NCBI RefSeq assembly: GCF_965249985.1
Contig: NZ_OZ252280.1
Source of the DNA: Algiphilus sp022763315
Lineage (GTDB): Bacteria > Pseudomonadota > Gammaproteobacteria > Nevskiales > Nevskiaceae
Reading direction: 5' to 3' (one strand)
Length of the DNA stretch: 64,000 bases
The notes under the pieces are model-generated. The model saw only the letters and a program-made list of their open reading frames with translations, was not told the DNA's origin and ran no database searches. The translations under genes and the position numbers were made by a program. Positions 34,071-42,937 of this stretch are shown piece after piece. Each line of letters starts with the position of its first letter. Positions within the stretch are counted from its first letter, which is position 1.

Positions 34071-34775
34071 ATGAATACGCAATACCCAATCGCCCGACTC
34101 ATCCCGGCCATCGGCCTCGCCGCCCTTCTGGGCATGGCGCCGGTCGCGCATGCGCACGAAGCAGGCGACCTGATCGTGCGCGCTGGCGGCGCCTGGGTGT
34201 ATCCGAATGACAGCAGCGGCGACGTTGGCGGCTTTCCCGGCAATGGCGTCGAGGTAGAGGATGCCTTCTCCGCAGGGCTTTCGGTGACCTACATGCTGAC
34301 CGATACCTTCAGCATCGATCTGCTGGGCGCGCTGCCCTTCACGCACGACATCAAGGCCACCGGCCCCGATCTGGGCGCGCTTGGCAGGATTGCGGAGGCC
34401 ACGCATCTGCCGCCGACGCTGCTGGCGAACGTGCACATCCCCCTGCAGACCGAGAAGTTCCAGCCCTACGCGGGCGTCGGCATCAACTACACCTTCTTCT
34501 TCGACGAAAGCACCTCGGCGAGCCTGGAAGGTGCGCTGGGGGAATCCAAGATCGATCTCGATGACAGCATTGGGCCGGCCTTCCAGGTGGGTGCTGACTA
34601 CCTGCTCACCGACAAGTGGCTGCTCAACGTTGCCGTCTGGTACATCGACATTGACACCGAAGCCACCATCAACTTCAAGGGCGATCCGAACGACCCGAAT
34701 GACGATGGTTCCACACGGGTCAATGTGGATATCGACCCCTGGGTGGTGATGGTCGGCGCGGGTTACCGCTTCTAG
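34071..34775 (+). CDS. ompW: OmpW-family outer-membrane protein
   Basis: An eight-stranded outer-membrane barrel of 234 residues with a Sec signal (LIPAIGLAALLGMAPVAHAH). EAGDLIVRAGGAWVYPND is the OmpW opening. SVTYMLTDTFSIDLLGALPFTHDI, VHIPLQTEKFQPYAGVGINYT and LLTDKWLLNVAVWYIDIDT are conserved blocks, and it ends in the barrel signature VMVGAGYRF. OmpW allows small hydrophobic molecules through the outer membrane. A longer upstream frame is not used; ATG at 34071 matches the signal peptide. It ends at a hairpin shared with the convergent phosphatase operon. Confidence 0.92.
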   Translation: MNTQYPIARLIPAIGLAALLGMAPVAHAHEAGDLIVRAGGAWVYPNDSSGDVGGFPGNGVEVEDAFSAGLSVTYMLTDTFSIDLLGALPFTHDIKATGPDLGALGRIAEATHLPPTLLANVHIPLQTEKFQPYAGVGINYTFFFDESTSASLEGALGESKIDLDDSIGPAFQVGADYLLTDKWLLNVAVWYIDIDTEATINFKGDPNDPNDDGSTRVNVDIDPWVVMVGAGYRF

Positions 34776-34796
34776 CTTGCGGAGCGCCGCAGTAAC

Positions 34797-34820
34797 GACG
34801 GGCGCCGTTGGGCGCCCGTC
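34797..34820. terminator. Hairpin between ompW and the phosphatase operon
   Basis: Arms GACGGGCGCC and GGCGCCCGTC around GTTG. On the plus strand it is followed by TTCGTTAT. It sits between convergent genes and can act on both. Confidence 0.7.
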
Positions 34821-34835
34821 TTCGTTATGCGCGCC

Positions 34836-36413
34836 TCAATCCGTGTCGCTTTCGTGGCCGCCTTCCTTCGCGGCCTCGATGCTGGCGCGGCGACGCTGCA
34901 GCCAGCGCGCAAGCACGGCGGAACCCCCAGCGGCCAAAGCGGCGGCGCCCAGCGCCCCGCTTCCCGAAGCAGTGCTGTCCGGTGCCGGTGCCGGCGCAGG
35001 CGCGGGTGACGGCGCGCCGATCGGATCCATGGCGCCGTCGTCGTCCATCGGCAGGCCCTGGCGGAACGGTCCGGTGATCTCGAAGATCTCGCCGCGCACC
35101 TCCTCCCCGGTTTCTTCATTGACGGTATGGCGCTTGCCCTGACTGGCAAAGTAAAGGCGCGTGCCATCCGCGGTGAAGGCCGGGCCTGCCAGCTCCGAAT
35201 GCGGCAACGGATAGCGCAGGAAAGGGGCCACCGTGCGCGTTTCGTGCGTGATCAGCACCAGCTCCATGTTGCCGCCGTCCTCGGCCACCAGCAGATCCTT
35301 GCTGTTGGGGTGCACGGTGAGATTATCCACCCCGCGCAGGGGCGTGTTCTCACCCGCGGTGGCGGCGTCGTAGAGGATGTCGATGCGCTGCGTCACGGTG
35401 TCATAGACCCAGACGCGGTTGGTGCCCTTGGTGGTGAAATAGACCTTGCCCGAGTCGAACCAGCAACCCTCGCCGCCGTCGAAGACCGCGGCGTTGCGCA
35501 CCTGATAGCGTGTCGGCAGCGGAATACCCAGTGGATTGCGGATGCGCTCCCAGCGCACGCGGCCCGTGCGTGACTCGCGCAGCTCCGGCATGATCGAGCG
35601 CCACGGGATGTCGTGGTGATCGGCGCCCGGATTCTGCGCCAACCAGGCATCGATCTCCCGCGAGTAGTCGCGCCGTTCCGGGGCATCGTCCTCGTCGAGA
35701 ACCAACACTTCCAGCGTGCCGCGTGACAGATCCGGATAGTTGTCTGGCGTGTAGCGGTAGAAGGCGCCGTCGCCGGTGTCCTCCGTCATGTAGACCTGCT
35801 TGCCGACCGGATCGACCGCGGCGGCCTCGTGGTTGAACTGCCCCATCGGGACGATGCGCCGCGACGCGTTCAGGCGCGTCGGGTCACACTCATAGACGAA
35901 GCCGAGGAAGTTCTCCTCGCAGGACAGCCAGGTACCCCAGGGTGTGGGGCCGCCGGCGCAATTGTTGTTGGTGCCCTGAAGGATCGGGTAGGCGTCCACG
36001 AGATTGCCTTCGCTGTCGAAGCGCAAAGCGCCGACACCACCTTGGTCCTGACATAGCCGGGAACGGAGATCATCGGTGCATTCATCAGCAATGATGGGCA
36101 CCTCTGAATTGGAGACATAGATCCAGCCCCCATCCTCCTGGGGGAACACCGCGCCGCCATCCGGGGCCCGGTGCCAGATGTAGTCGGACACGCCACCACC
36201 GGCCAGGGCGACCGGTGCGTAGGCTTCGGCCACCTTGCGCGAGCGAAAGCCCGCCGGCAGGTACAGGCCGTTCTCGTCCGGCCCGAGCAAGGGACCATAG
36301 GGGCTTTCCCCGGGCTGGGCCGGCGCCCCGTAGGCGCGCTGCCAGAAGGCGTCACCCAGTCCAAAAGTGCCGGCCACGGCGAGACCGGTATGAAGAAATT
36401 GACGTCGATGCAC
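34836..36413 (-). CDS. Tat-exported PhoX-like phosphatase with C-terminal membrane tail
   Basis: A 525-residue DUF839/PhoX-like protein. Tat-type signal: MHRRQFLHTGLAVAGTF. Family blocks include GLYLPAGFRSRKVAEA, GGPTPWGTWLSCEENFLGFV, FNHEAAAVDPVGKQVYMTED, TFTADGTRLYFASQ and GEIFEITGPF. After the catalytic part comes a Pro-Ala linker, then a hydrophobic stretch (GALGAAALAAGGSAVLARWL) followed by QRRR and a polar tail. This looks like a C-terminal membrane anchor or sorting signal. It is the last gene of the minus-strand hydrolase operon. The substrate is not known. Confidence 0.87.
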   Translation of the reverse strand: MHRRQFLHTGLAVAGTFGLGDAFWQRAYGAPAQPGESPYGPLLGPDENGLYLPAGFRSRKVAEAYAPVALAGGGVSDYIWHRAPDGGAVFPQEDGGWIYVSNSEVPIIADECTDDLRSRLCQDQGGVGALRFDSEGNLVDAYPILQGTNNNCAGGPTPWGTWLSCEENFLGFVYECDPTRLNASRRIVPMGQFNHEAAAVDPVGKQVYMTEDTGDGAFYRYTPDNYPDLSRGTLEVLVLDEDDAPERRDYSREIDAWLAQNPGADHHDIPWRSIMPELRESRTGRVRWERIRNPLGIPLPTRYQVRNAAVFDGGEGCWFDSGKVYFTTKGTNRVWVYDTVTQRIDILYDAATAGENTPLRGVDNLTVHPNSKDLLVAEDGGNMELVLITHETRTVAPFLRYPLPHSELAGPAFTADGTRLYFASQGKRHTVNEETGEEVRGEIFEITGPFRQGLPMDDDGAMDPIGAPSPAPAPAPAPDSTASGSGALGAAALAAGGSAVLARWLQRRRASIEAAKEGGHESDTD

Positions 36414-36437
36414 GGCGTTCTCCTGCTATGGGGCCCC

Positions 36438-37796
36438 TCAGGGCGTGCGGGCGGCAGTACGGAAGCGCCAGCTCTTCGCATCGCGCGGCGCCTGCCCCAG
36501 TTGGTCCACCCATCGGTCAGTGATGACCACCGTGTAGCGGTGGTCCGGTTTCAGATCCGCGGCCGGGCGAAAGGCAATGACGTGCCCCCAGTCTGGGTCG
36601 TAGATGCCGGAGCGAATGCTGCCCTCGACCCGCGCGCCGCTTTCATCGAATAGACAGATCACCCCTGGCTGCTCGATCTCCGCAGCTGCTGCGGATTGCC
36701 CCGTGAAGGCCCGTATGCGCGCCCGCGCATCATCATGCGAGAAGGGGACATCGATCTCCTCCGGCTCGGGATGCACAGCGACGATGCGCGGTGACTCGGG
36801 CGCATCGAGCAGCTTTGCCCAGAGCTGGCCGTACAGTCCGGTGACGGCGCGCGCCGAATCGATGACGCCGCCCGAGCCCATGTAATAGTTTGCTGCCGCC
36901 CACGGCAGAAGACTGCGCATGCGCAACGATTCCACGGGCGCCCCCACCGCCTCGGCCGTCACTGCCGCCTTGGATACCAGGAAGGCGCGCTGCACCTGCG
37001 CGCGGGTCACACCCAGTTCGGGCCGGTTGATGGCATGGACCGCGGCGATGTCTTCGGCCGGCGGGAACTGCAGCAATGGAAGATTGCGCCACAAGCCGTG
37101 ATCGACGATCGCCACCATATCCATCGCATACTCAATGCCTGGAACGGGGCCGAAGGCCAACAGGTCCTGCAGGGCACGGCCGTCCTGTGTGCTCAGTGCA
37201 CGGCGTAATGCCTCCGGATCCTCAGGTGGCTGGAAAAGGTGTCGACAGCTGGGACCGTGGCGGTGCGCCGCCTTGCGCAAGACCAGCGCTTTCTGTTCCC
37301 CGAAATCGCGCTGGCGCACTACCGGTTCGAACAGGCTGTCCCAGGTTTCGTCGGTGATGCCATGCGCTGCATTGCCAAAGGCAAAAGCAACCAGGCGACC
37401 GCAACGAAAGCCGATGGCGTCGATCCGGGTCTCTGCGCCCATCCGGCTGTCTGCCAGCGCGGTGGCGATCTCTTGTGCGCAGCCGATGGCGCGGAGATGC
37501 ACCATGAAGGCGTTGTTGAAGTCCTCCCAATGCGCGCGCTCGGCCATCTCTCCGTCCTCGGGGAAGACCAGCTGGCTGCCGTAGCCGCCGTCGGGATGAA
37601 TGGCGCCGGCCAGTAATGCGCGACGATGGCGACTCAAAACCGACTTGAGCACGCCGTCCTCCAGCCCCTCCCGTCCCAGGTCGGCCATCAGGGCGTGCGT
37701 CGACATACCTGCAGCCCGCGTGCCGGGCGCCCAGAGCAGGCACAACAGCAGCGCAGCCATCCACAGCAGCGGCCGCGATCGGCCCCGTCCAATCAT
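36438..37796 (-). CDS. Exported zinc-dependent phospholipase C-like protein with Ig-like C-terminus
   Basis: A 452-residue exported protein (signal LLWMAALLLCLLWAPGTRA). The N-terminal part (about 30-220) resembles zinc-dependent phospholipase C/S1-P1 folds: STHALMADLG, LLAGAIHPDGGY, HWEDFNNAFM and FAFGNAAHGITDETWD supply the His/Asp ligands. The C-terminal approx. 100 residues (PRIVAVHPEPEEIDVPFSHD, then VIAFRPAADLKPDHRYTVVI) form a bacterial Ig-like (SbsA/Big_5-type) domain. Its start overlaps the preceding gene's stop by ATGA. Phospholipid or phosphoester hydrolysis would suit the operon. Assignment is by motif only. Confidence 0.72.
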   Translation of the reverse strand: MIGRGRSRPLLWMAALLLCLLWAPGTRAAGMSTHALMADLGREGLEDGVLKSVLSRHRRALLAGAIHPDGGYGSQLVFPEDGEMAERAHWEDFNNAFMVHLRAIGCAQEIATALADSRMGAETRIDAIGFRCGRLVAFAFGNAAHGITDETWDSLFEPVVRQRDFGEQKALVLRKAAHRHGPSCRHLFQPPEDPEALRRALSTQDGRALQDLLAFGPVPGIEYAMDMVAIVDHGLWRNLPLLQFPPAEDIAAVHAINRPELGVTRAQVQRAFLVSKAAVTAEAVGAPVESLRMRSLLPWAAANYYMGSGGVIDSARAVTGLYGQLWAKLLDAPESPRIVAVHPEPEEIDVPFSHDDARARIRAFTGQSAAAAEIEQPGVICLFDESGARVEGSIRSGIYDPDWGHVIAFRPAADLKPDHRYTVVITDRWVDQLGQAPRDAKSWRFRTAARTP

Positions 37797-38050
37797 GGCA
37801 GCGCCTCCGCCCGACGATGCTCGGCACAGCAGCCGGCTTCAAGCGCACGCTGCGCTGCAAAAACGGCCTCTGCTTCCGCAAAAGGTGTCGCGGCGGATGG
37901 GGGCGAAAGCGCATCCGCCATGTCCGCGGTGGCCGAAGGCGGCTCAGAGCCGCTGCATCCCACTAGCAGCGGGAACATCAACAGGGGACTCCATCGCCAA
38001 GCCTGGCGGAGGCGTCTTTTCCGGCCGCAGCGCCACAATTCCGCCTTCAT
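37793..38050 (-). CDS. Small lipoprotein in the hydrolase operon
   Basis: An 85-residue protein, lipoprotein signal (WRWSPLLMFPLLVGC) and a short Ala/Glu-rich mature part containing CC (GCCAEHRR) near the end. No family recognised. ATGA overlaps on both sides (with the PHP-domain gene and with the phospholipase-like gene) show that it is truly translated within the operon. The Cys pair and single His could bind metal; this is speculation. Confidence 0.65.
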   Translation of the reverse strand: MKAELWRCGRKRRLRQAWRWSPLLMFPLLVGCSGSEPPSATADMADALSPPSAATPFAEAEAVFAAQRALEAGCCAEHRRAEALP

Positions 38051-40950
38051 CGCACCCCTCCTGACAGAGGACCGGGCCGCGATGGGTGCTGGTGACCACC
38101 GTCATGACCATGCCCGGCATGGCAATCCGCGGTATCGCTGCAGTCGGCGCAGAAACCGATCGCCAGATTTGCCGGCACCAACGCCGCGCCCTGCCGGCCG
38201 AGCGTCTTCGTTCTCGCGGCTGCGGTAGCCAGCGCGTAGATCTGCTGCGTGCGATCGCGCTGCAGGCGTTCGGCATTACGAGTGCTGGCAAACACGACCA
38301 TCTCCCCGGCAGGCACGGGCCAGGTATTCACCCCGCGGCTGGGAATCAGGCTGCCCGCTGTCCAGCCGCCTTCAAAGCGCGCCGTCATTACGCGCCAGCG
38401 CCAGTCAACGCTGCGCGAATCGAACCAGGCGACCCGCGCGGTGCCGTCTACACCACGCCCAAGACGCGGCCGTGTGGCGCTGCTCGCTGGCTGCGCGCTG
38501 ATGGATTCCGGCGCGCTGAACACCGCGCTGTCCGCCGGGCGATGGCTGGCAAGTACCGCCAGATTGGCGCCCGCTGCCTGCAGCGGCTTGCTGTCCCAGA
38601 CGACGTGCAGCACGCCGGCACCATCGAAGCCCAGGTCGGGATGGCGATCGGCCGCATCGGCCGCTCCGAGATAGACGGTGTCCGCGCCTTCGGCCACCGC
38701 GCGCACGGCGATCTGCCAGTCGTCCGGATCGGTGCCTTCGCCGTAGCTGGCCTGCCCGGTCCACAACGGATCGCGATCAAAGCGATTGTCCTGCCAGGCC
38801 GCCCAAACCGTGCCATCCGGCGCAACGGTCACCGCCGGATGGACCGAGGCGGGATAGCGCGCGCTGCGGGAATCAAAGCGATCGGCCGCGTTGAAGGCCT
38901 TGTCCGCACCACTGAGATTGCTGACCGGCCCTGGCACCCCCTGCCCATCGATGCGCACGGTGAAGACGTCGAACGGCCGCTCCGGCTGAATCTGTTGCCA
39001 GACCACCTGCACCGCTCCGTCGGCAGTGACCGCCACATCCGGATGCATCGCCATGCCATCGAGCTGCGCGACGGCAATCTCCGGCCCGAACTGGCGCCCG
39101 CCATCGCGGCTGATGCGCGCGAAGATGGCGGGGCGACGCGGCATCTGGCCGGCGCGTTCGTCCTGCCACACGACGGCAACGGTATCGCCCTGCGCGTCCA
39201 CCGCCGGGAATCGCGCCGTGTCTTCCGGCGTCAGCTGCTGCCGCTCCTGCCATCGACCATCGGGATCACGGCGGCGATACTGCACATGGGTGGCCGTGGC
39301 GCTGTGTGTCTCGGCCACGACGTGCAGCGCGCCTTCGGAAAGGGCGGCATCGGCAAAGCCCGCGTAGTTCTGCGGGGCACCGAGCACATACTCCGCGCTG
39401 TCGTCCATGCCGGCATCGGGCGGCGGGGTGGCTTCGCCCTGCGGCGACACCGGCGCAGCGGAGACAAAAATCGGCGATGTCACCGCGCGCAATTGGTCGA
39501 ACAGCTCCTGGAAGACGTTGTCCAGCTCGGCAGGCCCCAGCAGCAGACCGAAGATCAGACTCGACGGCTCGGCCAGACCGAGACTGCGCGCCTCCGCGCG
39601 ATACCAGGTCGGGCTGTCGGCGGCGGTCACCTCCACGGTGAAGGTCTCGCTCATCAGTGCGGTGGGCGTGAGATCAGCGATCGGGCCGGCGGACCGCCCC
39701 GGTGCGGCATAGACCAGCACACGGGCGCCCAGACCGTTGATCACCTCGATCCGCAAACGCCCCGGAGTACCGGCCGGCACAAACACCTCGTCGCCCGCCT
39801 GCACTTCGAAGTCCGGGTCGTCGTCGAAATCGGCACTCAGGCGCAGTCGTGGGGCGGCGCGCTCGCGCGAATAGATGCTGGTGCGGCCCGCACGCATGGC
39901 ATCCAGCAGGGCACGCTCCGTCAACGCCGCCGCCTGCACCTCGGTGGCCGGACGCCCGGGCGTGCCACCCAATGCCCACAGTTCCTTGAAGTGGTTGTCA
40001 CTGGCGCCGGCGACGCCAAAGCGCCATCCGGCATTCCAGCGATTCTCGGCGTAGGCGATCTCCGCTTCGGGATTCTCGGCACGATTCCAGACTTCCACTA
40101 GGTCCACACCCACCGCATCGGCCCGGGGCAGCGGCTGATTGTCGTCGTCGGTTGAATCGCGATCTGGATGCGCGGTCACCCAGACCGCGCCCTGGCTGTG
40201 CGCCATCCAGATGGATTCCTGCACCACGCGACTACCTGCCGCTCCTTCCACGCTGGCGTTCTGGTCAATGGTGTCGACACCGCCGTGGACGGTGGCGTGC
40301 GGCCGGCCATTGGCCTCCTCACCCGGGATCAGCAGGACCAACTCCGAACGCCAGTTGGGGTCGTAGTGCTGGTCGTAGGTGCGATGGTCGGTGAAGGGCA
40401 GAAAATCCAGATCGAGGGCGTTCTCGACCAGGGCGATGATGTCGGTCAGCGGCATATTGCCGCGCGCGGCGTCATCCGCCGCCTGACGCAGCAGGCTGCC
40501 GTCGCTGGAATGGTCCGAGTGGGTATGGAGATCACCGGAAAAGCGCGCGTCCGGTGCGGGCATCGCCTCTGCGCGTACAAAGCGCGCAGTGACGTCGGCG
40601 CGCGCGGCTTCGGCCACCGTGCAGCGCGCGCCCATGCGCTGCGCGCAGTCCCCGCTCCATTGCGAGAAGACCCATCCACGCGCAGCCACTGCCTCCAACG
40701 CGAGCCCGCCGTCGAGCGGCAGGGTCTCAGCGCAGTCGCGTGTGCAATCCAGGCCGCGCGGCGAGGACACGACCTGCCCCGCGCCCTCCATCCGCAGGGA
40801 CAGTGCCACCGCCTCGATGGGCGTTGCGGGTGACTCCCCCTGCGGTGGCGGCGGCGTATCGTTACCGGATGCCGAGTCGGAGCCGTCGTTTCCGCAGGCG
40901 GTCAGCCAAGCGGCAAGGCACAAGCTCATCAGCAGTCGGCGGAAATCCAT
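38047..40950 (-). CDS. PHP-domain metallo-hydrolase lipoprotein with propeller-type C-terminus
   Basis: A 967-residue outer lipoprotein (signal MDFRRLLMSLCLAAWLTAC, Cys19). Residues about 45-125 form an InlB-repeat-like beta domain (GAGQVVSSPRGLDC, GWVFSQWSGDC). A PHP phosphoesterase-type domain follows: FSGDLHTHSDHSSDGS (D140, H142, H144, D146), DFLPFTDHRTYDQHY, PGEEANG and ASDNHF. PHP enzymes bind two or three metals and hydrolyse phosphoesters. From about 580 on, repeated blocks of the type VAVVWQDERAG and VWAAWQDNRFDRD suggest a BNR/sialidase-like propeller. The frame is open 63 codons upstream; the start is set by the lipoprotein signal. Confidence 0.82.
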   Translation of the reverse strand: MDFRRLLMSLCLAAWLTACGNDGSDSASGNDTPPPPQGESPATPIEAVALSLRMEGAGQVVSSPRGLDCTRDCAETLPLDGGLALEAVAARGWVFSQWSGDCAQRMGARCTVAEAARADVTARFVRAEAMPAPDARFSGDLHTHSDHSSDGSLLRQAADDAARGNMPLTDIIALVENALDLDFLPFTDHRTYDQHYDPNWRSELVLLIPGEEANGRPHATVHGGVDTIDQNASVEGAAGSRVVQESIWMAHSQGAVWVTAHPDRDSTDDDNQPLPRADAVGVDLVEVWNRAENPEAEIAYAENRWNAGWRFGVAGASDNHFKELWALGGTPGRPATEVQAAALTERALLDAMRAGRTSIYSRERAAPRLRLSADFDDDPDFEVQAGDEVFVPAGTPGRLRIEVINGLGARVLVYAAPGRSAGPIADLTPTALMSETFTVEVTAADSPTWYRAEARSLGLAEPSSLIFGLLLGPAELDNVFQELFDQLRAVTSPIFVSAAPVSPQGEATPPPDAGMDDSAEYVLGAPQNYAGFADAALSEGALHVVAETHSATATHVQYRRRDPDGRWQERQQLTPEDTARFPAVDAQGDTVAVVWQDERAGQMPRRPAIFARISRDGGRQFGPEIAVAQLDGMAMHPDVAVTADGAVQVVWQQIQPERPFDVFTVRIDGQGVPGPVSNLSGADKAFNAADRFDSRSARYPASVHPAVTVAPDGTVWAAWQDNRFDRDPLWTGQASYGEGTDPDDWQIAVRAVAEGADTVYLGAADAADRHPDLGFDGAGVLHVVWDSKPLQAAGANLAVLASHRPADSAVFSAPESISAQPASSATRPRLGRGVDGTARVAWFDSRSVDWRWRVMTARFEGGWTAGSLIPSRGVNTWPVPAGEMVVFASTRNAERLQRDRTQQIYALATAAARTKTLGRQGAALVPANLAIGFCADCSDTADCHAGHGHDGGHQHPSRPGPLSGGVR

Positions 40951-40961
40951 GGTGCGCTCCG

Positions 40962-42887
40962 TCAGCTGGTCAGGCGATCCGTGGCCGGGGCAGGCTCGGC
41001 GCTGGGTACGGCTGCCGTGCGTAAGCCGGTGGTCGGGTTGGCCGCAAAATCCCGTGCCAGATGCGGACGGCCCACCGCCGAGCGGAACTGGCGGATCAGC
41101 GTCTGCGCGTCGCTGCGCACCGGTGCCGGCACCTCCCACAGCTCGCAGACGACTTCGCGGTCGGTCAGATGCGCCAGACCATAGCCATAGGTGCGCCAGT
41201 TGAAATAGCGCAGATTGGGATTGGCGAGCTGCGCGACCGGCTCCACCAGGCGCATGGTGGCGTTGCCCAACGGCACGAAGGCGCGGCGGTAGTTGTCATA
41301 GTCCTCGTGCACGGGCCGTCCATTGGCCGCCTCGTACAGCGACCCGGCAACCACTTCCCCGCCCCCCGGCCGCCCGAAAGCCGAAGGTACGATCTCGACC
41401 CCGACCACACCTTGGGTGCCGCCACCGGTGAGGGGCTCATAGGCGGGCAGACCCGATGTCTCCACGAGGTCAGAGGCAAACCAGCCGTGACTGTCGCCGG
41501 ACATCACCACGTTATCGACGATGCCGTTGTCGCGTAGAAAACCGTAGAACTGGTCGCGCGCTTCCGGCAGGCCACCCCAGCCGCTGGTGTACAGCTCGGG
41601 GCCGTCCGGGTTGAGACCTAGCGTTTCGAAGATGCCCGGCACCGGCGCATTGAAAACGCGCAACTGCGACAAATTGATCTGATTGACGATGACGCGGTGC
41701 GTGACACCGCGTTGGGCGGAATCCAGCAAGCGCGCCTTGAGCCACGCCGTCTGCGCGATACCGAGCAGTTGTTCCAAGGCGGTGGGCGCCTCGGGGTCGC
41801 GATGACGGCGGATATCGATCAGCAGGACCTCGCCCAGATCGCCGTACGGCAGCGCACGATAGAGCTGTGTGGCAGCCGTCCGTGGCACGGCGGCGATGTT
41901 GTCGTCCGGCGACGGCGACGGCCCGAAGGCGCCGCTGCCATCAGGCAAGGGCGGCCGGGACGGCGTCCACAGCCAGAACACCTGGGCGGCTTCGGCCTCG
42001 GTGAAGGTCACCCCGGTTTCGGGGTTGGTTTCGTCGTCCAGATCATGCTGGTCCGGCATGATCGCGAAGGGCAAGGACTGATGCGCCTTGAGCAGGTCGG
42101 GGTCGCTGTAATACAGCGCATAGCGCCGGCCGCATTCCTCGGCATCGAACCACTTGCGGAAGTCAACGTCCTCAAGATCAAAGCGGTCGTTGCGCGCGCG
42201 ATACCAGCCCTTGGTATCGACGAATTCGTAGACGTGGTCGCCGGCGTGGCAGAACAGATCCAGATCGTCGCGCTCGGCAATGCGGCTGTAGGGATGGAAA
42301 TCCATCGACCAGTAGGAGGTACAGGCCGCGTGCGCGATGCGCAGCGCATCCACCGCATCCCCCGGCGCCGGTGCCGTGCGGGTCCGACCGACAATGGAGG
42401 TACGGCCCAACGCGCCAAAGGCGTAGTAGTAAGTCGTGGCCGACGACAGTCCGGAGGCGTCGACCTTGACCGTCCAGTCCAGTGCCCGCGTCGTGCGTAC
42501 CGTGCCGCCCCCGACAATGTCGGTGAGCGCCGGATCCGTGGCGATCACCCAGCGGACATCAACGGCTTCCAGGCCCTGTGGCCGTTCGGTGCGCCAGCCA
42601 TTCGCGTCCGGCACGGTCACGCGCGTCCACAGGATGACGCGATCGGCCAGCGGATCGCCCGAAGCCACGCCGTGGCCAAAGGGCAGCAGTTCGATCACCG
42701 CCGGATAGTCCCAGCCGCTCGGTGGTACGAAATCGATGCGCGGCGGCGCGCCAACGTCCCCGGTACCGGGAGCACCCGCGCCCGGGGATGGTGGGTCACC
42801 AGACGGATCGGAGCCACCGCAACCGCTCACCCCGGTCAGAAAGGCAGTCGCCCCCAGCATCTTGATGAGCTGGCGGCGCTCAAGCAT
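40962..42887 (-). CDS. PhoD-like alkaline phosphatase/phosphodiesterase, Tat-exported lipoprotein
   Basis: A 641-residue PhoD-family enzyme. Tat-type signal MLERRQLIKMLGATAFLTGV with lipobox VSGC. An N-terminal PhoD domain (LPFGHGVASGDPLADRVILWTRV) precedes the metallophosphatase core: AACTSYWSMDFHPYS, FCHAGDHVYEF, MPDQHDLDDETNP and VVMSGDSHGWFA supply the metal ligands. The PhoD Cys that ligates iron may be CTSY. It lies second in the operon after a PhoX-like gene. An in-frame GTG at 42929 would add 14 residues without a ribosome site. Not classical PhoA. Confidence 0.88.
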   Translation of the reverse strand: MLERRQLIKMLGATAFLTGVSGCGGSDPSGDPPSPGAGAPGTGDVGAPPRIDFVPPSGWDYPAVIELLPFGHGVASGDPLADRVILWTRVTVPDANGWRTERPQGLEAVDVRWVIATDPALTDIVGGGTVRTTRALDWTVKVDASGLSSATTYYYAFGALGRTSIVGRTRTAPAPGDAVDALRIAHAACTSYWSMDFHPYSRIAERDDLDLFCHAGDHVYEFVDTKGWYRARNDRFDLEDVDFRKWFDAEECGRRYALYYSDPDLLKAHQSLPFAIMPDQHDLDDETNPETGVTFTEAEAAQVFWLWTPSRPPLPDGSGAFGPSPSPDDNIAAVPRTAATQLYRALPYGDLGEVLLIDIRRHRDPEAPTALEQLLGIAQTAWLKARLLDSAQRGVTHRVIVNQINLSQLRVFNAPVPGIFETLGLNPDGPELYTSGWGGLPEARDQFYGFLRDNGIVDNVVMSGDSHGWFASDLVETSGLPAYEPLTGGGTQGVVGVEIVPSAFGRPGGGEVVAGSLYEAANGRPVHEDYDNYRRAFVPLGNATMRLVEPVAQLANPNLRYFNWRTYGYGLAHLTDREVVCELWEVPAPVRSDAQTLIRQFRSAVGRPHLARDFAANPTTGLRTAAVPSAEPAPATDRLTS

Positions 42888-42937
42888 CCGCGCCGAGGCC
42901 TTAGTGCGCCCCTTGTCGGTTGTGTGCACGGGTGCGC

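Noticed and set aside
38086..40101. 671-residue open frame antisense to the PHP-domain gene
   Set aside because: Antisense shadow of a gene with lipoprotein signal, metal motifs and ATGA coupling.
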